Shown in pieces: positions 7,247 to 13,951 of a stretch of 20,021 nucleotides of DNA. How positions within the stretch are numbered: position 1 is the stretch's first letter; each line of letters opens with the position of its first letter. The stretch lies in IMG/VR virus record IMGVR_UViG_3300007734_000428, positions 1 through 20,021 of that record. One strand, given 5' to 3'. The DNA is from a virus. Below the pieces are notes generated by a model. The model was given only the letters and a program-made list of their open reading frames with translations, did no database searches and was not told where the DNA came from. The translations under genes and the position numbers were made by a program.

Positions 7247-9082
7247 ATGGCAAATGGCGGAATTATCGGACCAATTAATGATCCAACTCGTGGACCTTAT
7301 ACCACATCATATACAGCATCAGGAACATATACATCACCAGGTTTTGGACCAGGTACAGCAACTATTTTAGTTGTAGCTGGAGGAGGTGGAGGTGGTGGTA
7401 ATAGAGGATCTGGCGGAGGTGGTGCTGGAGGTTTAAGAATAATTTCATGTCAACCAATTCCAAGTTCATCTTTTCCAATTACAGTTGGAGCAGGTGGTGC
7501 GGGTACACCAGTATCAACGGGAAGAGGAGTTAGTGGCGGGGATTCAATTTTTGCAACATCAAGTTCACCTATAACATCTACAGGAGGTGGAGGAGGTGGA
7601 GCAGGAGGAAATTGTGCTACAGCAAATACAGGCGGATCAGGCGGATCAGGTGGAGGAGGAAGTAAATCTGGAGTAGGTGCAACAGGACCAGCGGGAACAG
7701 GAAATTCACCGCCAGTTAGTCCACCACAAGGAAATTCAGGAGGAACTGCAGCAGGAACTACTTCTTGTAATGAGGCAGGTGGAGGTGGAGGTGGTTCGTC
7801 ATCTGTAGGTTCAAATGGAGTAACTCCTAGACAAGGCGGAGCAGGAGGATCAGGAACAAGTGTTACACCTTATTTTGGAACTTCACCACAACCTTTTTAT
7901 CAAGCGGATCAACCAAATAGAGGACCAAGTTCAACAGGAATTTTTGCAGGAGGTGGAGGTGGTGGAGCAGGACAACCAGGAGCGTCACCAACAGTTGGAG
8001 GAACAGGTGGACCTGGAGGAGGAGGTGCTGGAGTAGGTGGACCAGCTACTAATGGTTTTGCTGCAACAACTAATACAGGAGGTGGAGGTGGTGGAGCAGG
8101 AGAAGCTACAGGAGGAAATGGTGGATCAGGAATTGTTATAGTAAAACAAAATGCAGCAGGAGATGTAGCTGCACCAGGAGTCTGGTCAATTAATGACGCA
8201 TACAATTACAAGAAAGCTGGACAATGGGTATCGGCACCAGTGTCAGTAGATTATTTAGTAGTAGCAGGTGGAGCAGGAGCTGCAGGTGATAGAGGTGGCG
8301 GTGGTGGAGCCGGCGGTTATCGTACTTCATTTCCTGGAGGAACAAAAATTTCATTAAGTGGAGGAACATCTTATCCAATTACAGTTGGAGCTGGAGGAAC
8401 AGCTGGAAATTCTTCTACTAAAGGTGGCGATGGTAATCCATCTATATTTTCATCAATTACATCAGCAGGTGGAGGAGGATCTTCAGGAGCTTCAACACCA
8501 GCTTCTACAGCAAATTCGGGAGGATCAGGTGGAGGAGGAGGTGGTTATTGTGCTCCAAGAGGAACAGCAGGATCAGGAAATAGTCCACCAGTAAGTCCAC
8601 CGCAAGGTAATCCTGGGGGAAATGGAAATGGAACTGAAAGTGGGCCATCTTTAAGAGGAGCAGGTGGAGGTGGTGGAGCAGGTGCAGCTGGAACAACAGC
8701 AACAGCACCAACAGGAGTTGGACCAGGTGGAGCAGGAGCAACAAATTCAATTAGTGGATCACCAGTAACTTATGCAGGTGGTGGAGGTGGAGGAACACAA
8801 GTAGGAACTGGAGGAACCGGTGGACCAGGAGGAGGAGGAGCAGGAGCAGGATTTCCAGGATCAGGAGTTTCAGGAACAGCTAATACTGGAGGTGGAGGAG
8901 GTGGAGGAAATGGTGGAGCTAGCCCTGTTACAGGAGCAGGAGGTTCAGGAATCGTTATTATTAGAGCATCTGGTGGAATATCAGCAGTTGCTCCAGGAAC
9001 TAATACTTTAACTACATTGCCAGCGCCAGCAGGCGGTTGTCAGGTGGCTACATTTACAGTATCCGGTACTTTAACAACATAA
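7247..9082 (+). CDS. Glycine-rich tail adhesin A (two-domain)
   Basis: This is a 611-residue protein with a strong ribosome binding site (CGGAGG, then nine bases). Residues 1-30 are a short N-terminal region with MANGGIIGPI. Two glycine-rich domains follow, about 36-300 and 335-580. Each opens with a strand of the LVVAGG type followed by a Gly run and GGGGAGG, continues with PITVGAGG, SIF...ITS and further Gly runs, and closes with GGSGIVIV. A linker (GVWSINDAYNYKKAGQW, about 311-327) joins them. Each domain carries one PPVSPPQGN motif (residues 152-162 and 444-454). Such domains pack as polyglycine type II helices in the known T4-like gp38 adhesins, so a receptor-binding role is likely. The last 25 residues (LPAPAGGCQVATFTVSGTLT) are nearly the same in the sister protein at 9623. 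Confidence 0.75.
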   Translation: MANGGIIGPINDPTRGPYTTSYTASGTYTSPGFGPGTATILVVAGGGGGGGNRGSGGGGAGGLRIISCQPIPSSSFPITVGAGGAGTPVSTGRGVSGGDSIFATSSSPITSTGGGGGGAGGNCATANTGGSGGSGGGGSKSGVGATGPAGTGNSPPVSPPQGNSGGTAAGTTSCNEAGGGGGGSSSVGSNGVTPRQGGAGGSGTSVTPYFGTSPQPFYQADQPNRGPSSTGIFAGGGGGGAGQPGASPTVGGTGGPGGGGAGVGGPATNGFAATTNTGGGGGGAGEATGGNGGSGIVIVKQNAAGDVAAPGVWSINDAYNYKKAGQWVSAPVSVDYLVVAGGAGAAGDRGGGGGAGGYRTSFPGGTKISLSGGTSYPITVGAGGTAGNSSTKGGDGNPSIFSSITSAGGGGSSGASTPASTANSGGSGGGGGGYCAPRGTAGSGNSPPVSPPQGNPGGNGNGTESGPSLRGAGGGGGAGAAGTTATAPTGVGPGGAGATNSISGSPVTYAGGGGGGTQVGTGGTGGPGGGGAGAGFPGSGVSGTANTGGGGGGGNGGASPVTGAGGSGIVIIRASGGISAVAPGTNTLTTLPAPAGGCQVATFTVSGTLTT

Positions 9083-9092
9083 AATTAACCAC

Positions 9093-9121
9093 TTTCTTTT
9101 TATGAAAATTTATACTATAAC
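9093..9121 (+). promoter_or_regulatory. Weak possible promoter before the small conserved gene
   Basis: TTTCTT (9093-9098), a 17-base spacer and TATAAC (9116-9121) lie in the 60-base gap between the first adhesin and the next gene. The -35 element is poor and the region is very AT-rich, so this could be chance. Confidence 0.25.
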
Positions 9122-9142
9122 AAACAATAAGGAGTAAAAAAT

Positions 9143-9589
9143 ATGGCACATTTTGCAGAAGTAAACAGCTACGGTTTAGTATTAAGAGTTGTTGTTATTG
9201 ATAACAATGACGTAAACGCAAATGGCGGTGATCAATCACTGGGCGCAGAAGAAGCGGTTAAAAAAATCGTTCCTTTCACGTCTGGAAATAGATGGGTTCA
9301 AACTTCTTATAACAATAATTTCAGAAAACAATATGCTGGAATTGGTTACACGTTTGATTCCACAAAAAATAAATTCATTGCACCACAACCATTCGCATCT
9401 TGGTCGCTAGACGCTAATGACGACTGGCAAGCCCCAGTTGCATATCCAACAGTTACAACTTATGGAGATAACGTTAAATACTTTATTTCTTGGGATGAAG
9501 CTGTACAAAGATGGACTGGTAAAGACGATCAACAAAATTCATTCGCTTGGTCACCTGACACTTCATCTTGGATTGCTACAGGCAATTAA
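9143..9589 (+). CDS. Conserved marine-phage protein between adhesin genes, unknown function
   Basis: This is a 148-residue protein with AAGGAG before the ATG. The plan is well known from cyanophage and pelagiphage genomes: MAHFAEVNSYGLVLRVVVID, then NRWVQTSYNNNFRKQYAGIG with YTFDSTKNKFIAPQPFASW, then DDWQAPVAYPT and a Trp-rich end (YFISWDEAVQRWTG, AWSPDTSSWIA). The recurring Trp and aromatic residues in short beta units suggest a small modular beta protein. It is always close to fibre or tail genes in such phages, which suggests a virion or fibre-assembly role. The family is recognised from its pattern; the function is not known. Here it sits exactly between two duplicated adhesin genes. Confidence 0.65.
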   Translation: MAHFAEVNSYGLVLRVVVIDNNDVNANGGDQSLGAEEAVKKIVPFTSGNRWVQTSYNNNFRKQYAGIGYTFDSTKNKFIAPQPFASWSLDANDDWQAPVAYPTVTTYGDNVKYFISWDEAVQRWTGKDDQQNSFAWSPDTSSWIATGN

Positions 9590-9622
9590 GTTAAAGAGTT
9601 TTTAAACAGGAGTAAGTGACCT

Positions 9623-11419
9623 ATGGCCAAATCCAATGGCGGTATTATCGGCGCATTAAATCCAACATCGTTTGGAAAGTGTACTCAAACTATTGCCACA
9701 TCATCAACAACAGTAACAACGCAACCTGGAACTAGGTTAGTTGCAACAGCAGTTGTAGCTGGTGGTGGAGGAGGTGGAGGCCTTTATGGAGGTGGAGGAG
9801 CAGGAGGATTTAGAACTTCTTGTTCAATATCAGTTTGCGGAGCAACACCTTATTCAATTACAGTAGGTGCAGGTGGAGCAGTAGGTGGTTCAACTTCTTT
9901 ACCAGGTGCCAATGGAACAGATTCAATTTTTTCAACAATCACATCAGCAGGTGGAGGAGGTGGTGGACCTATTGGCCCATCAGCAGCTGGAGCTGCAGGC
10001 GGATCTGGTGGAGGAGGAAGAGGAACTGGAGTTGGTGGAGCAGGAAATACACCACCAGTAAGTCCCTCACAAGGAAATTCAGGAGGAGCTGGATCTACAG
10101 ATTCTAGTACATATACATCAGGAGGAGGTGGAGGTGGTGCAGGTTCTACAGGAACAAATGCATCAGGACCACCAACAATAACAGGAGGAGCAGGTGGAGC
10201 AGGAACAGATGTAAGCCCAATATTTGGACCAGGTTTACCTAATTCAGGAGTTTATGCAGGTGGTGGTGGAGGTGGATTAGATACTTGTGTAACTGGAAAT
10301 AGAGGAGCAGGAGGAACAGGTGGTGGTGGAACTGGAGCCAATATAAATATAGATAATGGAACAGCGGGAACTGCAAATACTGGAGGCGGAGGTGGAGGTG
10401 GTAGATCAGGTGGACCTAGTGGTGTTGGAAAAGCCGGCGGTTCAGGAATCGTTATCGTAAAAGAATTAAACAAGGCAAGTGGTGTTTGGAATTTGAAAAG
10501 TGCATTTGGGGCAATTAAAGCTGGTAGCTGGCCACAGACACAATGTTCAGTATCATTAGATTATTTAGTTATCGCTGGAGGTGGTGGAGGTGGTAATACA
10601 GCAGCTGGAGGTGGTGGTGCAGGTGGATATAGAACATCTTTTCCAGGAGGAACAAAATTAAAAATAGGAACTGGAGCATATCCAATTACAGTTGGAGCAG
10701 GTGGAACTGGATCTCCTTCTAATACAATAGCAGGTACTTCAGGATCACCTTCAATATTTTCAACAATTACTTCAGCAGGTGGAGGTGGTGGATCAAGTTC
10801 TTCAGGTCCAGGAGGTACGGGTGCATTAGCATTATCAGGAGGATCAGGTGGAGGTGGTGGAGGTGGTATAGGATCTAGTTTTTATGCTGGAGGAACAGGA
10901 AATAGTCCTCCAGTTAGTCCATCACAAGGTAATTCAGGAGGAACAACTACCGGTCCAGCTGGAGGACCAGCATATGCTGGATCAGGTGGAGGTGGAAGTA
11001 ATGCGGCAGGTTCAGCTGGAAGTTCTTCAGCGGCTGGAAATGGTGGATCTGGTACAGCAAATTTAATTTCTGGATGTTCAGTAACATACGCTGGAGGAGG
11101 TGGAGGTGCTTCAGATGCAAATAATCCAAGTTCTGGTTTAGGTGGATCAGGTGGAGGAGGTGCAGGTGGAATAGCATCTGTAAGATGTGGAACTCCAACA
11201 ATAGGTACAATTAACACTGGAGGTGGAGGTGGAGGAAAATCTTATAATAGTTCAGCACCAACAGGAGCAGGTGGATCAGGTATTGTAATAGTAAGAGCAC
11301 CAGGATCAGCAAATTTATCTGCAGCGCCAGGAACAAACACAGTTACAACATTACCGGCACCAGCTGGAGGATGTACTGTTGCGACATTCACGGTTTCTGG
11401 AACGCTTACAGTTAGCTAA
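9623..11419 (+). CDS. Glycine-rich tail adhesin B (two-domain), paralogue of adhesin A
   Basis: This is a 598-residue protein, AGGAG about 11 bases before the ATG. It starts with MAKSNGGIIGALNP, close to the start of its sister at 7247. The two glycine-rich domains cover about 39-283 and 309-575, with a linker (GVWNLKSAFGAIKAGSW) from residue 287. Each domain has PITVGAGG (or SITVGAGG), SIFSTITSAGGGGG and a PPVSPSQGN motif (residues 141-151 and 426-436), and ends in GGSGIVIV. The C-terminal TLPAPAGGCTVATFTVSGTL is nearly identical to that of adhesin A. Cysteines are scattered (GKCTQ, TSCSISVCG, DTCVTG, TQCSV, SGCSV, VRCG, GGCTV). It probably forms an alternative or partner receptor-binding tip. 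The gene pair looks like a duplication with divergence of the glycine loops. Confidence 0.75.
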   Translation: MAKSNGGIIGALNPTSFGKCTQTIATSSTTVTTQPGTRLVATAVVAGGGGGGGLYGGGGAGGFRTSCSISVCGATPYSITVGAGGAVGGSTSLPGANGTDSIFSTITSAGGGGGGPIGPSAAGAAGGSGGGGRGTGVGGAGNTPPVSPSQGNSGGAGSTDSSTYTSGGGGGGAGSTGTNASGPPTITGGAGGAGTDVSPIFGPGLPNSGVYAGGGGGGLDTCVTGNRGAGGTGGGGTGANINIDNGTAGTANTGGGGGGGRSGGPSGVGKAGGSGIVIVKELNKASGVWNLKSAFGAIKAGSWPQTQCSVSLDYLVIAGGGGGGNTAAGGGGAGGYRTSFPGGTKLKIGTGAYPITVGAGGTGSPSNTIAGTSGSPSIFSTITSAGGGGGSSSSGPGGTGALALSGGSGGGGGGGIGSSFYAGGTGNSPPVSPSQGNSGGTTTGPAGGPAYAGSGGGGSNAAGSAGSSSAAGNGGSGTANLISGCSVTYAGGGGGASDANNPSSGLGGSGGGGAGGIASVRCGTPTIGTINTGGGGGGKSYNSSAPTGAGGSGIVIVRAPGSANLSAAPGTNTVTTLPAPAGGCTVATFTVSGTLTVS

Positions 11420-11431
11420 TAATTCATCTAC

Positions 11432-11460
11432 TTGACAAATATTCTATAAATTTATATATA
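11432..11460 (+). promoter_or_regulatory. Likely promoter for the oxygenase genes
   Basis: TTGACA (11432-11437) is a perfect -35 consensus. After a 17-base spacer comes TATATA (11455-11460), four of six at -10. The expected start of transcription, about seven bases on, would be only about four bases before the ATG at 11471, giving a nearly leaderless message; the AGGA at 11460-11463 would then not be in it. It could equally serve as an AT-rich spacer, but the consensus -35 is the best in the window. Confidence 0.45.
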
Positions 11461-11470
11461 GGATTTAGAA

Positions 11471-12109
11471 ATGAATTTACAAAACTACTATTACTACTTT
11501 CAGAGTGCACTCACGCCTAGATTTTGTGATGAGTTAATTAAGTATGGAATATCACAACAAGAACAATTAGCTTTAACAGGTGGTCAAACTGAAAAAATTA
11601 ATAAAGGAAAAGATTTATCTGAAGAAGATTTAAAAGATTTAAAAAAGAAAAGAGATTCAAATATTGTATGGTTAAATGATCGTTGGATTTATAAAGAAAT
11701 TCAACCCTTTATACATCAAGCAAATAGATTAGCAGGTTGGAATTTTGATTGGGATTTTTCTGAATCATGTCAATTTACAAAATATAAATTAAATCAATTT
11801 TATGATTGGCATTGTGACTCTTGGGAGTCTGCATATGCAAATAAAGATAATCCAGATACATTTGGAAAAATTAGGAAGTTGTCGGTCACTTGTAGTCTGT
11901 CTTCGCCAGAAGATTATGAAGGTGGAGAATTAGAATTTGATTTTAGAAACATGGATCCTGATAAACCAACAATTAGAAAATGTGCAGAAATTAAACCAAG
12001 AGGTTCAATTGTTGTGTTCCCATCTCACGTTTGGCACCGCGTCAAAGCAGTTACAAAAGGAACAAGATATTCACTGGTTATTTGGAATCTTGGATATCCA
12101 TTTAAATAA
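11471..12109 (+). CDS. 2OG-Fe(II) oxygenase, prolyl 4-hydroxylase-like
   Basis: This is a 212-residue protein of the family whose members use 2-oxoglutarate, O2 and Fe(II) to hydroxylate proteins, small molecules or DNA. The iron-binding triad is visible: H114 and D116 in FYDWHCDSW, and H189 in FPSHVWHRV. R199 in GTRYSLVIW is the expected 2OG-binding arginine. The core QFTKYKLNQFYDWHCD, the GGELEFDF turn and the RGSIVVFPSHVWHRV strand match the P4H-type core domain. About 100 residues precede the core, with a charged insert (INKGKDLSEEDLKDLKKKRD). The gene follows a promoter-like site and is the first of three oxygenase genes, one base before an endonuclease gene. The substrate is unknown; prolines in the neighbouring adhesins are a candidate. 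Confidence 0.8.
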   Translation: MNLQNYYYYFQSALTPRFCDELIKYGISQQEQLALTGGQTEKINKGKDLSEEDLKDLKKKRDSNIVWLNDRWIYKEIQPFIHQANRLAGWNFDWDFSESCQFTKYKLNQFYDWHCDSWESAYANKDNPDTFGKIRKLSVTCSLSSPEDYEGGELEFDFRNMDPDKPTIRKCAEIKPRGSIVVFPSHVWHRVKAVTKGTRYSLVIWNLGYPFK

Positions 12110-12110
12110 T

Positions 12111-12548
12111 ATGCCACATAAAGATCCTATAAAAAGAAAAGAATATTCTAGACAATATATTCAAAAAAATAGAAAAGAACATAATACAAGAAATAAAAAT
12201 TGGAGAGATAAAAATAAAGAATATGGTTCTGAATATCAAAAAGAATATCGTAAAAAAAATGCAGAAATAATTAAAATTAAAAAAAGAGATTATGTTTTAA
12301 GAAAAGCTTATGGTCTTTCTACAGAAAAATATAATCAAATATTTGAAAGACAAAATGGTAAATGTGCTATTTGTAATAAACATCAAAAAGAATTATCTAG
12401 ACCTTTAAATGTAGATCATTGTCACAATACAAATAAAATTAGAGATTTACTTTGTGATAGATGTAATTTAACAGTTGGATATGTTGAAAATTGTAATATA
12501 GATGTTATATTACAGTATATAAATAAACACAGAAAGGACGTAAACTAA
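12111..12548 (+). CDS. Endonuclease VII-type HNH endonuclease
   Basis: This is a 145-residue protein of the recombination endonuclease VII family. It starts at the ATG at 12111, one base after the upstream stop (the frame is open further upstream only inside the previous gene). The Zn-binding CxxC pairs are C85/C88 in GKCAICNKH and C115/C118 in LCDRCN; the DHCH motif at 102-105 holds the catalytic beta-beta-alpha metal site. The first 65 residues are Lys/Arg/Asn-rich and helical (RKEYSRQYIQKNRKEHNTRN), a common DNA-binding start in freestanding phage endonucleases. Base use is even more A-rich than in the neighbours. It may be a selfish homing gene that cuts related phage genomes, or a DNA-branch resolvase. 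Its position inside an oxygenase operon favours the homing view. Confidence 0.8.
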   Translation: MPHKDPIKRKEYSRQYIQKNRKEHNTRNKNWRDKNKEYGSEYQKEYRKKNAEIIKIKKRDYVLRKAYGLSTEKYNQIFERQNGKCAICNKHQKELSRPLNVDHCHNTNKIRDLLCDRCNLTVGYVENCNIDVILQYINKHRKDVN

Positions 12549-13270
12549 TGGCAAAAACAGATCAATTAAATTCATCTATATATTTCTCTACACCTGTTTA
12601 CTCAATCGAAATTCCAGAGTGGGTAGATCATGTAGATAAAGTTTGTGATAAATATATTAAAGCAGCTAAAGATAATAATAGAAAAAATATTAAACAACGT
12701 GAAAAAGAATTAGGTAAAAAAGTAGGTGATTTTTCAATGTCACATCATTCTACATCATTAGTTGGTGATCCAGACTTAAAAGAATTACAAGAATATATTG
12801 GTTCAACTTCATGGAATGTTTTAGATCATATGGGTTATGATTTAACTAACTATGAATTATTTTGGACTGAATTTTGGGTACAACAATTTGCAGAAAAAGG
12901 AGCTGGCGCGCACAGCCCTCACGCACACTACGACAATCACATTAGTGGTTTTTATTTTTTAAGATGTTCAGATAAAACGTCTTTACCAGTATTCCACGAT
13001 CCCCGTCCAGGTAAGCTCATGACACAATTACCTTTAAAAAATGAAAAAGAAATTACGTTAGGAACTGACAAAATTCATTATCGTCCTAAACCAGGTACAA
13101 TGATATTTATTCCAGCGTATTTAACACATGAATATATCGTTGATGCAGGTATTGAAGATTTCAGATTTATTCATTTTAATCTACAAGCTGTAAGAAAAAT
13201 GATTACTGATACAGTAAGAGTACAAGCTAGAGCGGAAAACAAAACAGAAACTAAAAAGGAGAAAAAATGA
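12548..13270 (+). CDS. 2OG-Fe(II) oxygenase, TIGR02466-like
   Basis: This is a 240-residue protein whose ATG overlaps the previous stop by one base. It belongs to the putative 2OG-Fe(II) oxygenase group with a core of the form HxH...SGFYFL...PVFHDPRP...KPGTMIFIPAYLTHEY. The metal ligands are likely H125 or H127 with D129 (SPHAHYDNHISGFYF) and H194 (YLTHEY), with R206 near the end (EDFRFIHFNL) as a candidate 2OG anchor. The N-terminal half is helical and starts with a phage-typical IYFSTPVYSIEIPEWV; the C-terminus is a charged tail (ENKTETKKEKK). The active-site DNA around 12902-12930 is more GC-rich than the rest. The substrate is unknown. It is the second oxygenase of the cluster and is not similar to the first outside the motif pattern. 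Confidence 0.75.
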   Translation: MAKTDQLNSSIYFSTPVYSIEIPEWVDHVDKVCDKYIKAAKDNNRKNIKQREKELGKKVGDFSMSHHSTSLVGDPDLKELQEYIGSTSWNVLDHMGYDLTNYELFWTEFWVQQFAEKGAGAHSPHAHYDNHISGFYFLRCSDKTSLPVFHDPRPGKLMTQLPLKNEKEITLGTDKIHYRPKPGTMIFIPAYLTHEYIVDAGIEDFRFIHFNLQAVRKMITDTVRVQARAENKTETKKEKK

Positions 13271-13923
13271 GTTTTAAAAAAAATAAATACACAGTAATTA
13301 AAGGAGCAATATCAGAAGATCTTGCAAAGTTTTGTTATGATTATTTCATGATGAAAAGAACAGTTGCAAGAACTATGTTTGATACAAAGTACATAAGTCA
13401 ATTTACAGAATACTTCGGTGTATGGAATGATCAACAAGTTCCAGATACTTATTCACACTATTCTGACATCGTAATGGAAACATTACTTGTTAAACTTCTT
13501 CCTATCATGGAAAAAACAACAGGATTAAAATTAAACTCTAATTATTCATATGCTAGAATTTATAAAAAAGGAGATGTATTACATCGCCATAAAGATAGAT
13601 TCTCATGTGAAATATCTACAACTATGCATTTAGGTGGTGGTTGTTGGCCAATATATCTTGAACCAGATGCATCATTAGGTGGTGTAGATGAAAAAACAGG
13701 AAACTATAAACCATCAAAATCTAAAGGTGTTAAAGTATTATTAGAACCAGGTGATATGTTAGTGTATCGTGGAAATGAATTAGAACATTGGAGAGATAAA
13801 TTAACTTTTGATGACTGTGGTCAAGTGTTCTTACATTACAATAATGTTGAAACTAAAGGATCTAAAGAAAATATATACGATCGTAGACCTCATTTAGGTC
13901 TTCCCGCTTGGTTTAAAAAGTGA
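13267..13923 (+). CDS. 2OG-Fe(II) oxygenase, third family member
   Basis: This is a 218-residue protein, with its ATG four bases before the previous gene ends. The HxD dyad is H108/D110 in YKKGDVLHRHKDRFSCEIS, and the distal His is H174 in GNELEHWRD. The PGDMLVYRGNELEHWRD segment is the classic C-terminal half of the double-stranded beta-helix. The usual arginine for 2OG is not clear in this segment; the following QVFLHYN strand is the last of the core. The region between (GGVDEKTGNYKPSKSKG) is an inserted loop. The ending YDRRPHLGLPAWF is seen in related phage proteins. The substrate is unknown. It ends just upstream of the hairpin that covers the next start codon. Confidence 0.75.
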   Translation: MSFKKNKYTVIKGAISEDLAKFCYDYFMMKRTVARTMFDTKYISQFTEYFGVWNDQQVPDTYSHYSDIVMETLLVKLLPIMEKTTGLKLNSNYSYARIYKKGDVLHRHKDRFSCEISTTMHLGGGCWPIYLEPDASLGGVDEKTGNYKPSKSKGVKVLLEPGDMLVYRGNELEHWRDKLTFDDCGQVFLHYNNVETKGSKENIYDRRPHLGLPAWFKK

Positions 13924-13924
13924 T

Positions 13925-13951
13925 ATAAAATCTCTTTTATAGAGGTTTTAT
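13925..13951 (+). promoter_or_regulatory. Hairpin that covers the ribosome binding site and start codon
   Basis: Bases 13925-13935 pair with 13941-13951 in an 11-bp stem with one U-G pair and a five-base loop. The 3' arm holds the Shine-Dalgarno AGAGG (13941-13945) and the first two bases of the ATG at 13950. In the folded state the gp10-like gene should be poorly translated unless ribosomes coming from the upstream gene open it, so translational coupling is likely. Confidence 0.55.

Noticed and set aside
7909-8205. Proline-rich minus-strand frame in adhesin A
   Set aside because: Pro runs are the complement of GGA/GGT glycine codons; the same shadow appears at 10252-10473 and 10882-11217. 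No start signals.
8358-8594. Glu/Gln/Leu-rich + strand frames in the adhesins (also 8820-9011 and 10884-11066)
   Set aside because: They are out-of-frame readings of GGA-rich repeats, without ribosome binding sites, and overlap a clear gene.
11937-12110. Upstream extension of the endonuclease frame into the oxygenase gene
   Set aside because: The added 58 residues are a shadow of the oxygenase; the family begins with the basic region at ATG 12111.
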